Source: Nitrospirota bacterium
GTDB lineage: Bacteria; Nitrospirota; Nitrospiria; Nitrospirales; Nitrospiraceae
Direction of reading: 5' to 3'
Assembly: GCA_020028195.1 (NCBI GenBank)
Contig: JAHWYE010000122.1
Coordinates: 1-5,711 of the forward strand
Length of the DNA stretch: 5,711 bases
In this document: in pieces, positions 1 to 5,706 of the stretch
Position numbering within the stretch: the first letter of the stretch is position 1
How the letters are laid out: every line of letters starts with the position of its first letter
The notes under the pieces: model-generated
Told to the model about the DNA's origin: nothing
Database searches by the model: none
The model's input: only the letters and a program-made list of their open reading frames with translations
Position numbers and translations under genes: made by a program

Positions 1-1328
1 CCATTCACGCCAGCGTAAATGGAGATGACCTGATCGGCCACCAGCATCGGTTTGTACTGGCCCTGCTTGAGCAGCTCCACCATCCTGACGCCGCGTGCCA
101 ACTGGGCCTGGGTGGCCTTGTCGAGCTCGCTCCCGAACTGCGCGAAGGCCGCCATCTCGCGGTACTGGGCCAGGTCCAACCTGAGTGTGCCCGCCACTTG
201 CTTCATCGTCTTGATCTGCGCCGACCCGCCGACGCGGGAGACGGACAAGCCGACATTGATCGCGGGCCGAATGCCCGAGTAGAACAAGTCTCCGGCTAAG
301 TAGATCTGCCCGTCCGTGATCGAAATGACATTGGTCGGAATATAGGCCGACACGTCGCCGGCCTGCGTCTCGATGATCGGGAGCGCGGTCAGGCTACCGC
401 CGCCTAATTTGTCGCTCAGCTTGGCCGCCCGTTCCAGGAGGCGCGAGTGCAAGTAGAAGACGTCGCCCGGATAGGCCTCTCGGCCCGGCGGCCGCCGGAG
501 CAGGAGCGAGAGCTGGCGGTAAGCCGTCGCATGCTTGGAGAGGTCGTCGTAGATGATGAGCGCATGCTGGCCGTTGTCGCGGAAATGCTCGCCCATGGTA
601 GCGCCGGCGTAAGGAGCCAGGAACTGCAGTGACGCCGCTTCGCTGGCCGTGGCCGAGACGACCATGCTGTACTCCATCGCGTGGTGCTCTTCCAGCGTCT
701 TGACGACACGGGCCACGGTGGAGCGCTTCTGGCCGATCGCCACGTAGATGCAGAAGACGTTCTGCCCCTTCTGGTTGATGATCGTGTCCACTGCGATGGC
801 GGTTTTCCCGGTCTGCCGGTCCCCGATGATCAGCTCGCGCTGACCGCGGCCGATCGGGATCATCGCGTCAATGGCCTTGAGGCCGGTCTGCAGCGGCTCT
901 CGGACGGACTGTCGAGTGACCACCCCGGGTGCGCGCACTTCGATCCGGCGGGTTGCGGTAGCTTTGATTGGCCCTTTGCCGTCCAAGGGTAAGCCGATCG
1001 CGCTGACCACGCGCCCCACGAGCGCCTCTCCGACCGGCACTTCGGCAATGCGCCCCGTCCGCTTGACCGGATCGCCTTCCTTGATGCCGGTGTCGTCCCC
1101 CATCAACACGGCGCCCACATTGTCCTCTTCCAAGTTGAGGGTGATGCCGTAGAGGTTGCCTGGGAATTCCAGCATTTCCCCCGCCATCGTCCCGTCCAAT
1201 CCGTAGATCTTGGCGATGCCGTCCCCGACCTGGATCACGGACCCCATCTCGTTGACGTCCACGTGCTTGTCGTAGCTTTTGATCTTTTCTTTGATGATCG
1301 CGCTGATCTCGTCAGCCTTGATCTGCAT
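1..1328 (-). CDS. atpA: F1F0 ATP synthase subunit alpha (3' end cut by window edge)
   Basis: This is the alpha subunit of the F1 head of ATP synthase, part of the alpha3beta3 hexamer on the cytoplasmic face of the membrane that couples proton flow to ATP synthesis. The frame is open from an ATG at 1328 to the window edge and gives 442 codons; the family is usually about 500-510, so roughly the last 60 residues lie outside. Visible motifs are the P-loop GDRQTGKT (residues 169-176), the alpha-type Gln200 in AIGQKRS, a Walker B strand LIIYDD (257-262), and the alpha/beta signature PAINVGLSVS (355-364) followed by the arginine finger Arg365 in SRVGG. The Gln in place of a catalytic Glu marks alpha rather than beta. 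The start follows atpH by 3 bases with a strong AAGGAG site, so the two are co-transcribed. The third codon positions are strongly G/C, unlike parA and parB. No defects are seen in the visible part. Confidence 0.98.
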   Translation of the reverse strand, partial: MQIKADEISAIIKEKIKSYDKHVDVNEMGSVIQVGDGIAKIYGLDGTMAGEMLEFPGNLYGITLNLEEDNVGAVLMGDDTGIKEGDPVKRTGRIAEVPVGEALVGRVVSAIGLPLDGKGPIKATATRRIEVRAPGVVTRQSVREPLQTGLKAIDAMIPIGRGQRELIIGDRQTGKTAIAVDTIINQKGQNVFCIYVAIGQKRSTVARVVKTLEEHHAMEYSMVVSATASEAASLQFLAPYAGATMGEHFRDNGQHALIIYDDLSKHATAYRQLSLLLRRPPGREAYPGDVFYLHSRLLERAAKLSDKLGGGSLTALPIIETQAGDVSAYIPTNVISITDGQIYLAGDLFYSGIRPAINVGLSVSRVGGSAQIKTMKQVAGTLRLDLAQYREMAAFAQFGSELDKATQAQLARGVRMVELLKQGQYKPMLVADQVISIYAGVN

Positions 1329-1331
1329 GCG

Positions 1332-1871
1332 CTACTCCTTAGTCAGCAGGGCCTGTATGGCGGTCAACCGACCCTTCACCGTGCTGTCGAAAATGGTGCT
1401 TCCGATCCGAATCTGGAGACCCGAGAGCAGGCTGGTCTCGGTCTGAAAGGTGAGATCCACATCGCGCCCGAGCAGAGTGCGGAGGCGGGTGCGAAGGTCC
1501 GCTTGCTGAGGAGGGCTCAGCGTTGCGGCCGAGGTGATGGCCACCTGCTGGGTCCCTTTGGCTTGATCCACGAGCGCGGCGACCGCATTGGCGATCTCCG
1601 GGAGAAATCCAACCCGGTTTTTCTTGACAAGCTGGGCGAGAAAACCGGCGACGATGGGTGGGCATTTCAGCCTTCGACTGAGGGCTGAAAGGACCTCCTG
1701 TTTTTCTTCCAAGCTGAAGGCGGGTGATGCCAAGACGTGCTTAAGAGAATCTGTCTCCGAGAGAATCCGGCCCAGTTCGGTCAATCCAGCACGGGTGGGC
1801 TCTAGACTCTTGGTATCCAGGAGTTCAAATAAAGCCTTGGCGTAACGTCGTGCAACGGAACTTTTGATCAC
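1332..1871 (-). CDS. atpH: F1F0 ATP synthase subunit delta
   Basis: The delta subunit (the OSCP homologue) caps the top of F1 and ties it to the b-subunit stalk of F0. Starting from the GTG at 1871 the protein has 179 residues, the usual size for the family. It opens with the typical helix SSVARRYAKALFEL (residues 4-17) and ends with the conserved C-terminal region containing SGLQIRIGSTIFDSTVKGRL (150-169). The frame continues upstream to a TTG at 1931, but the 20 extra residues are rich in Ser, Pro and Arg and unlike the family. That TTG would also sit almost on the predicted transcription start, so the GTG is preferred even though its ribosome site is weak. No ATG is available in frame. It is followed after 3 bases by atpA. 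Identity is strong; the exact start is inferred. Confidence 0.93.
   Translation of the reverse strand: MIKSSVARRYAKALFELLDTKSLEPTRAGLTELGRILSETDSLKHVLASPAFSLEEKQEVLSALSRRLKCPPIVAGFLAQLVKKNRVGFLPEIANAVAALVDQAKGTQQVAITSAATLSPPQQADLRTRLRTLLGRDVDLTFQTETSLLSGLQIRIGSTIFDSTVKGRLTAIQALLTKE
1335..1340 (-). promoter_or_regulatory. Ribosome binding site of atpA inside the end of atpH
   Basis: AAGGAG lies 6 bases before the atpA ATG and forms the last two sense codons of atpH (Lys-Glu), just before its TAG stop. Ribosomes finishing atpH would therefore cover the atpA start, which suggests translational coupling of the delta and alpha subunits. It also fixes the atpA start at 1328. Confidence 0.85.
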
Positions 1872-1940
1872 AATCGCTACCGGTGAATCTGGCGATGAAC
1901 GGGATAATTCGCGTGCGGGTGGGCACGACAAAAGCGCGTC

Positions 1941-1970
1941 AGACTAGCATCCGTTCGAGGGGCCTGTCAA
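1941..1970 (-). promoter_or_regulatory. Candidate sigma70 promoter for atpH-atpA
   Basis: On the minus strand a perfect -35 hexamer TTGACA (1970-1965) is followed after 18 bases by TAGTCT (1946-1941), which has the TG of an extended -10 (TGCTAGTCT). Transcription would start near 1934 and leave a leader of about 60 bases before the GTG of atpH. The -10 hexamer itself matches the consensus only in part; the perfect -35, the TGn and the position just upstream of atpH make it the best candidate in the gap. It lies outside the neighbouring fold-back element. Confidence 0.5.
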
Positions 1971-1985
1971 GGAGGAAGGAGGGGT

Positions 1986-2210
1986 GCTGAAACCGTCGAG
2001 TTGACTCCCGTGCTCGCGCACCACGCACACTCAGAAGGGAATGTGCAGGACGACCAGTGAGCTCCTGCGCTCCCGCAGCGCGCGGCCTCAGAAGGCCCTC
2101 GCTGGACGGCCGCAGTTGGAACTCCCTGGTCGCCCTGCTAACGGTGAGGATGCCAGGGCAAGAGGTGCTCGGGTGGACGCGCGCAGCGGAGTCAGACTCG
2201 ACGCTCCAGC
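1986..2210. repeat. Long imperfect palindrome (fold-back or MITE-like element) between mnmA and atpH
   Basis: The gap between mnmA and atpH (1872-2241) holds no credible gene, and most of it is one large inverted repeat. The outer arms match: CGTCGAGTTGACTCC at 1994-2008 on the plus strand against CGTCGAGTCTGACTCC read on the minus strand from 2203 to 2188, a single-base gap, with GCTG at both outer tips (1986-1989 and 2210-2207). An inner pair of 21-base blocks (2045-2065 and 2118-2138) agrees at 18 of 21 positions after reverse complementing. Near the centre, GGCCT (2084-2088) and AGGCC (2093-2097) make a hairpin with a 4-base loop. The segments between these blocks are poorly matched, and the right arm is about 15 bases longer. 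Smaller hairpins occur within the arms: CTGCG/CGCAG (2065-2069/2074-2078), GTGC/GCAC (2010-2013/2018-2021) and GCCCTG/CAGGGC (2132-2137/2154-2159). It could be a non-coding mobile repeat, a structured RNA, or the processed 3' end of the mnmA transcript; the sequence alone does not decide. Confidence 0.7.
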
Positions 2211-2241
2211 GAAAGGGAAGGGAGGACAAGAGAAGGAATGG

Positions 2242-3318
2242 TTACTGAATAATCCCGCCACCGAGCACTCGGTCGCCGTCGTAAAAGACGGCAGACTGTC
2301 CCGGGCTCAGCGCGCGCTGAGGGGTGTGGAAGCGCACCAGCACTGTCTGATCATCGTTGGGAAGTAGAGCTGCGGAGGCGGGTGGTGTAGCATAGCGGAC
2401 CTTCACTTCGGCCTGAGTCGGTCCTTGCATGATAGATTCGTCGAAGACATTCAGGTCTGCGACCACACAGTCTGATCGAAACAGGCTCTCTTCCGGCCCG
2501 AGGACGACACTCTGGGTTTCCGGCACCACACGCTGGACGTACAGTCGCCGGCCAGTGGCAATGCCTAATCCTCGTCGTTGTCCGGGCGTGTAGTAAGCGA
2601 TCCCTTCGTGGTGTCCCAGCATGTTGCCCGCTGTATCAGTGAAGAGACCGGCACGTCTGGACTCCGGCTTTTCGGCCTGAATGAACGTCCGATAATCCCC
2701 CTGGGTTACGAAGCAGATTTCCTGACTCTCTTTTAATTCGTCAGCCGGCAACCCTAGGGATTCGGCTTGCGCCCAGACTTCTGCCTTCTGCAGGGACCCA
2801 ACCGGAAACAGGATGCGAGAAAGCCATGCAGGACTGATCCGATGCAGGAAATAGCTCTGATCCTTCCGGGAGTCATTGGCCCGTCGCAGACTATGCCTGT
2901 TGTGGTTTCGTTCGATTCTGGCATAGTGCCCTGTGGCGATGAAATCCGCCCCTCGCTCTTCAGCGATCCGATAGAGTGAACGGATCTTCACACGCTCGTT
3001 GCACCGCACGCAGGGATTCGGGGTTGTGCCAGCAAGATATCCAGATAGAAAATCTTCGATCACGCCTGTCCGGAAACTCGCACGCATATCAATCAACTCA
3101 TGGGTGATCCCTAGTCGCTTCGCCACATACTTCGCAACACCGACTTTGCAACAGCCTCGTTCCTGCCAGCGCTTCGACGCGGCGACCAATTCATCCTCCT
3201 GTTCCCAGACTTGGAGGGTGACGCCATGCACCTCAAACCCCTGTTCAACCAGCATGGAGGCGGCTACGGAGCTGTCAACTCCACCGCTCATTCCGAGGAT
3301 GACTGTGCGCCGTGTCAT
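2242..3318 (-). CDS. mnmA: tRNA-specific 2-thiouridylase MnmA
   Basis: MnmA is a cytoplasmic enzyme that uses ATP and a relayed persulfide sulfur to thiolate the wobble uridine (U34) of tRNAs for Lys, Glu and Gln. The 358-residue product has the normal length. It begins with the PP-loop ATPase motif SGGVDSS (residues 11-17). The two catalytic cysteines are present: Cys103 in NPCVRCN and Cys202 in SQEICFV, matching Cys102 and Cys199 of the E. coli enzyme. Other family landmarks are ATGHYAR (128-134), KDQSYFL (152-158), the YYTPGQRRGLGI segment (242-253) and the C-terminal beta-barrel ending in GGGIIQ. The ATG lies 10 bases after the bactofilin stop with only a weak ribosome site (GAG), so it is probably translated from a shared message. 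The frame is intact. Downstream is the fold-back element and no clear terminator with a T-run. Confidence 0.97.
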   Translation of the reverse strand: MTRRTVILGMSGGVDSSVAASMLVEQGFEVHGVTLQVWEQEDELVAASKRWQERGCCKVGVAKYVAKRLGITHELIDMRASFRTGVIEDFLSGYLAGTTPNPCVRCNERVKIRSLYRIAEERGADFIATGHYARIERNHNRHSLRRANDSRKDQSYFLHRISPAWLSRILFPVGSLQKAEVWAQAESLGLPADELKESQEICFVTQGDYRTFIQAEKPESRRAGLFTDTAGNMLGHHEGIAYYTPGQRRGLGIATGRRLYVQRVVPETQSVVLGPEESLFRSDCVVADLNVFDESIMQGPTQAEVKVRYATPPASAALLPNDDQTVLVRFHTPQRALSPGQSAVFYDGDRVLGGGIIQ

Positions 3319-3328
3319 GGCTTAACTC

Positions 3329-3781
3329 TCAAGACTTCAACTCCTGCACTCGAACCTTACCCCGATGGGTAGCCAAGTCATGGACATTCTCAAGACCCTC
3401 AGATTTGTCCTCTACCCATTTGTTTGCGCCCATCTCACACATCCCGTGGAGGTGAGCACCCTCTTCGACCGAAATCGCCGGCGTCTTGACATCGCCAATC
3501 AGGACAGCGGGCTTGAGTATCTGCACTTTTTCGGTAGCGCAGATGGTGCCGTTGATCTTGCCACTGGTGATCAAGGTCCCGACGGAGATGATGCCCTTGA
3601 TCATCGCATGATCTCCGACAATCAGTGTGCCGCTGGTGTGGATTTCACCTTCGAGGCGACCATCAATCCGAACGGTTCCGTCGAAGTTGACGATGCCCTT
3701 GAAATCAACGCCCTTTCCCAGAAACGTGAAGTTTTCATCGTCTCCGGGGTTATCTTTCTTCTTGTCGTTTGGCCCCCACAT
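3329..3781 (-). CDS. Bactofilin family cytoskeletal protein
   Basis: Bactofilins are small proteins that polymerise without nucleotide into beta-helical filaments and act as scaffolds for cell-shape, polarity or chromosome-positioning factors. The 150-residue product has a short charged N-terminal tail, then a region (about residues 18-115) of short turns with regularly spaced Gly and hydrophobic residues: GKGVDFKGIVNFDGTVRIDG, RLEGEIHTSGTLIVGDHAMI, and VLIGDVKTPAISVEEGAHLH. These are typical of the DUF583 beta-helix. A charged C-terminal tail of about 35 residues follows (GANKWVEDKSEG onward). There is no signal peptide or membrane segment. The start is supported by GAGGAGG 5 bases upstream. 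It sits between parB and mnmA; in Myxococcus, bactofilins are reported to work with ParABS, so a link to chromosome segregation is plausible here but is inference. I give no gene symbol because bactofilin naming varies. Confidence 0.93.
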   Translation of the reverse strand: MWGPNDKKKDNPGDDENFTFLGKGVDFKGIVNFDGTVRIDGRLEGEIHTSGTLIVGDHAMIKGIISVGTLITSGKINGTICATEKVQILKPAVLIGDVKTPAISVEEGAHLHGMCEMGANKWVEDKSEGLENVHDLATHRGKVRVQELKS

Positions 3782-3786
3782 AGTAT

Positions 3787-3793
3787 CCTCCTC
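3787..3793 (-). promoter_or_regulatory. Ribosome binding site of the bactofilin gene
   Basis: GAGGAGG lies 5 bases before the ATG at 3781. It is the strongest ribosome site in the window and fixes the start of the bactofilin reading frame. Confidence 0.8.
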
Positions 3794-3912
3794 AGCGTTA
3801 CGCCTTTAACGTGCGACGGCAGGCAACGCAAGACTGGTTGACTGACAGTGGCACTCTCATGGCATTAACTCACGAGCTCCACAGAAACCATGGGCTTTGA
3901 TGCAAGATGTGG

Positions 3913-3938
3913 ACCATATGAATCATTGAGCACATGGT
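3913..3938 (-). other. Stem-loop in the bactofilin leader
   Basis: On the minus strand ACCATGTG (3938-3931) and CATATGGT (3920-3913) are separated by a 10-base loop. In RNA of the minus strand they form an 8-pair stem with one G-U wobble; in plus-strand RNA the same position would be an A-C mismatch, so the structure favours the direction of the bactofilin gene. It begins 1-2 bases after the start predicted from the promoter at 3947-3976, which would put it at the extreme 5' end of the message. No T-run follows, so it is not a standard terminator. Confidence 0.4.
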
Positions 3939-3946
3939 TCGTCGGG

Positions 3947-3976
3947 GTGATATGGAGGTGCTGTGTGATGAGTCAA
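3947..3976 (-). promoter_or_regulatory. Candidate promoter for bactofilin-mnmA
   Basis: On the minus strand TTGACT (3976-3971, 5 of 6 to the -35 consensus) is followed after 18 bases by TATCAC (3952-3947, 4 of 6 to the -10). Transcription would begin near 3940, giving a leader of about 158 bases before the bactofilin ATG. It would let the bactofilin and mnmA genes be expressed apart from parAB. This is a consensus match only. Confidence 0.4.
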
Positions 3977-4012
3977 GGAAAACTTTCGTGTTGCTCTTGA
4001 GCACTGAAAAGC

Positions 4013-4041
4013 TAAGTACAAATGCCAGAATCTAATGTCAA
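4013..4041 (-). promoter_or_regulatory. Weak second promoter candidate downstream of parB
   Basis: A perfect TTGACA (4041-4036, minus strand) lies 17 bases before TACTTA (4018-4013), a poor -10 matching only the first two positions. The -35 and spacing are good but the -10 is not, so it is a weaker candidate than the one at 3947-3976. It is the first promoter-like sequence after the parB stop. Confidence 0.22.
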
Positions 4042-4061
4042 ATCCAAGAACGAGCTAAAAA

Positions 4062-4952
4062 TCATTTAAATTCATTGTGTTGAGTACCTAACGAAATGGG
4101 AACGCCACCCAGGAGAACCTCCAACAATCTTTCCAGTTCGGCAGAGGAAAAATAGTGGATGACGACCTTGCCGCTTCTTTTTCCTTTCAGGATGGTGACC
4201 CGCGTTCCGAGGTGTTTTTGAATTCTCTCCTCAAGGTCCGGGTAGGGTTTTCTTCGCCACGACACTCTTTTTCCTTTCCTCCACCGTGCCTCACGAGCTA
4301 CCTCCTCCTCAGCTTGCCGCACCGATAGTTGCTCTTGGGCGATTCTTCGAGCCAGCTTTATCTGCTTCTCGGAATTCTCAAGCCCCAGTATGACCTTTGC
4401 ATGGCCGGTCGAAATGAGATCTGATTCTATTAACTGTTGAATTTCACTTGGTAAGTTCACGAGTCGTACTAGGTTCGCAATAGATGAACGGTCTTTCCCA
4501 AGCCGTTGGGCAATGGTTTCATGGGTAAAACCGAATTCTTGAACCATTCGATGGTAGGCTCGTGCTGCTTCCATTGGGTTGAGGTCTTTGCGCTGCAGAT
4601 TTTCCACTAGCGCGAGCTCGATGGCTTGCTCATCATTCGAGTTTCGTACGATGGCTGCAACGCTGTGAAGGCCAGCGAGTCTTGCTGCTCTCAGGCGTCG
4701 CTCTCCAACAATGAGCTCAAAAAATCCATCACCCTTTCGACGAACGAGAATAGGTTGAAGCAGACCGTTTTGTTTGACTGATTCAGCCAACTCTACAAGC
4801 TCTGAATCTGAAAACTCGCGTCGAGGCTGATAACGATTGGGAATGATGTGTTCGATTGGAAGCTCTTGAATTTCTTTATCTTCCAGTATGGTCTTCACAC
4901 CGCCTATCGGCAATAGTGCCTCTAGTCCTCTACCGAGGGCTTTCTTTTCCAT
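4062..4952 (-). CDS. parB: Chromosome-partitioning protein ParB (parS-binding CTPase)
   Basis: ParB binds parS sites near the replication origin, spreads along DNA as a CTP-dependent clamp and stimulates ParA, so that new origins are moved apart. The 296-residue product is of normal length and has the full domain order. An N-terminal LGRGLEALLP (residues 6-15) is the usual ParA-contact stretch. The CTP-binding domain shows LLQPILVRR (64-72), GERRLRAAR (83-91) and ENLQRKDLNPMEAA (117-130). A helix-turn-helix follows around THETIAQRLGKDRSSIANLV (143-162). The C-terminal dimerisation helix ends near LLEVLLGG (276-283). The ATG lies inside the end of parA with a 23-base overlap and has a GGAGGT site 8 bases upstream. 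A Lys/Arg-rich linker (225-235) joins the DNA-binding and dimerisation parts. No residue of the core motifs is missing. It is the chromosomal (Spo0J-like) type rather than a plasmid type, judged from the motifs and neighbours. Confidence 0.97.
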   Translation of the reverse strand: MEKKALGRGLEALLPIGGVKTILEDKEIQELPIEHIIPNRYQPRREFSDSELVELAESVKQNGLLQPILVRRKGDGFFELIVGERRLRAARLAGLHSVAAIVRNSNDEQAIELALVENLQRKDLNPMEAARAYHRMVQEFGFTHETIAQRLGKDRSSIANLVRLVNLPSEIQQLIESDLISTGHAKVILGLENSEKQIKLARRIAQEQLSVRQAEEEVAREARWRKGKRVSWRRKPYPDLEERIQKHLGTRVTILKGKRSGKVVIHYFSSAELERLLEVLLGGVPISLGTQHNEFK

Positions 4953-5706
4953 GGCTTAAGACCTCCCTTGTGAGTTCGAGATAGGCCTGAGACCCAGCCG
5001 AGGCAGCATTGTAGAGCATCACGGGACGTCCATAGCTTGGAGCCTCAGCCAGCGTGATATTCCTTGGAATGACGGTCTTGTAGACCTTCTCCTTAAAATG
5101 TCCTCTGATTTCCTCAGCAACCTGGCGGGACAAGCTGTTCCTCGAATCGTACAGAGTGAGCAGGATACCCTCTAACTCCAACGCTGGGTTGAGTGAATCC
5201 TGAACTCTCTGTACATTGGACATCAAGCGACCCAACCCTTCCATCGCATAGTATTCACATTGAACCGGTACGAGCACAGACGATGAGGCTACTAAGGCAT
5301 TGATCGTCAACATGCCGAGCGCTGGAGGGCAATCTATGATCAAGAAGTCATAGAGGCCCTGGATTTCATCCAGAGCAAACTTCAATATCTTCTCACGCTC
5401 TGGGACCGTGACGAGCTCCACTTCAGCACCAGCCAGGTCTGCATTGGACGGCACAATGGAGAGTTTCGAAACGGCAGTAGGTTTGACTGTTTCTGAGATT
5501 TTTACCCCTCTCATAAGACAGTCGTAGACAGTGCGGTGCAGAGCACGGGTATCCACACCAAGACCACTCGTTGCATTGGCTTGAGGATCCATATCGATCA
5601 ACAATACAGAGCGTTCATTGATAGCAATCGACGCCGCAAGATTCACGGAAGTTGTTGTTTTACCAACGCCTCCCTTCTGATTCGCGACCGCGATTATTCT
5701 CCCCAT
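4930..5706 (-). CDS. parA: Chromosome-partitioning ATPase ParA (Soj-like)
   Basis: ParA is a deviant Walker ATPase that binds DNA non-specifically as an ATP dimer and is released by ParB, which drives movement of the origin region. The 258-residue product matches the small chromosomal Soj type and lacks the N-terminal helix-turn-helix of P1-plasmid ParA. The deviant P-loop KGGVGKTT spans residues 11-18, with the signature Lys at 11. Walker A' is LLIDMDPQANAT (35-46), Walker B is FLIIDCPP (121-128), and the C-terminal part shows NITLAEAPSYGRPVMLY (216-232). The ATG at 5706 puts the P-loop at the usual distance from the N terminus. Only 5 bases upstream are visible: AGGA touches the ATG and is too close to be an ideal ribosome site. 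A TAG at 5711-5709 could be the stop of an upstream gene (rsmG is common there), but this cannot be seen. The gene overlaps parB by 23 bases. Confidence 0.97.
   Translation of the reverse strand: MGRIIAVANQKGGVGKTTTSVNLAASIAINERSVLLIDMDPQANATSGLGVDTRALHRTVYDCLMRGVKISETVKPTAVSKLSIVPSNADLAGAEVELVTVPEREKILKFALDEIQGLYDFLIIDCPPALGMLTINALVASSSVLVPVQCEYYAMEGLGRLMSNVQRVQDSLNPALELEGILLTLYDSRNSLSRQVAEEIRGHFKEKVYKTVIPRNITLAEAPSYGRPVMLYNAASAGSQAYLELTREVLSHGKESPR
4961..4966 (-). promoter_or_regulatory. Ribosome binding site of parB inside parA
   Basis: GGAGGT lies 8 bases before the parB ATG, inside the last codons of parA. It supports translation of parB from the parA message and the choice of the ATG at 4952. 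Confidence 0.7.

Noticed and set aside
1263..1688. Plus-strand open frame of 141 codons
   Set aside because: It is antisense to the atpH-atpA junction, where both real genes are well supported.
2084..2097. GGCCT/AGGCC hairpin as a Rho-independent terminator of mnmA
   Set aside because: The stem is short and no run of T follows on either strand; it is better explained as the apex of the long palindrome.
1939..2229. A 96-codon minus-strand open frame in the mnmA-atpH gap
   Set aside because: The product is Arg/Ser/Pro-rich with no recognisable domain, and the frame runs through the fold-back element, whose GC-rich palindromes leave several frames open on both strands.
2041..2367. Plus-strand open frame of 108 codons overlapping the end of mnmA
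   Set aside because: It lies on the fold-back and then antisense to mnmA, with no domain and no ribosome site that I can see.
3365..3841. Plus-strand open frame of 158 codons
   Set aside because: It is the antisense shadow of the bactofilin gene, which has clear family features and a strong ribosome site on the other strand.
3992..4003. TGCTC-GAGCA inverted repeat as a parB terminator
   Set aside because: The stem is only 4-5 pairs with a tiny loop and no T-run follows on the minus strand.
4515..4532. GGTTTC...AAACC inverted repeat resembling a parS site
   Set aside because: The core does not match the parS consensus (GTTTCACGTGAAAC), the spacing is wrong, and it lies in conserved helix-turn-helix codons of parB.
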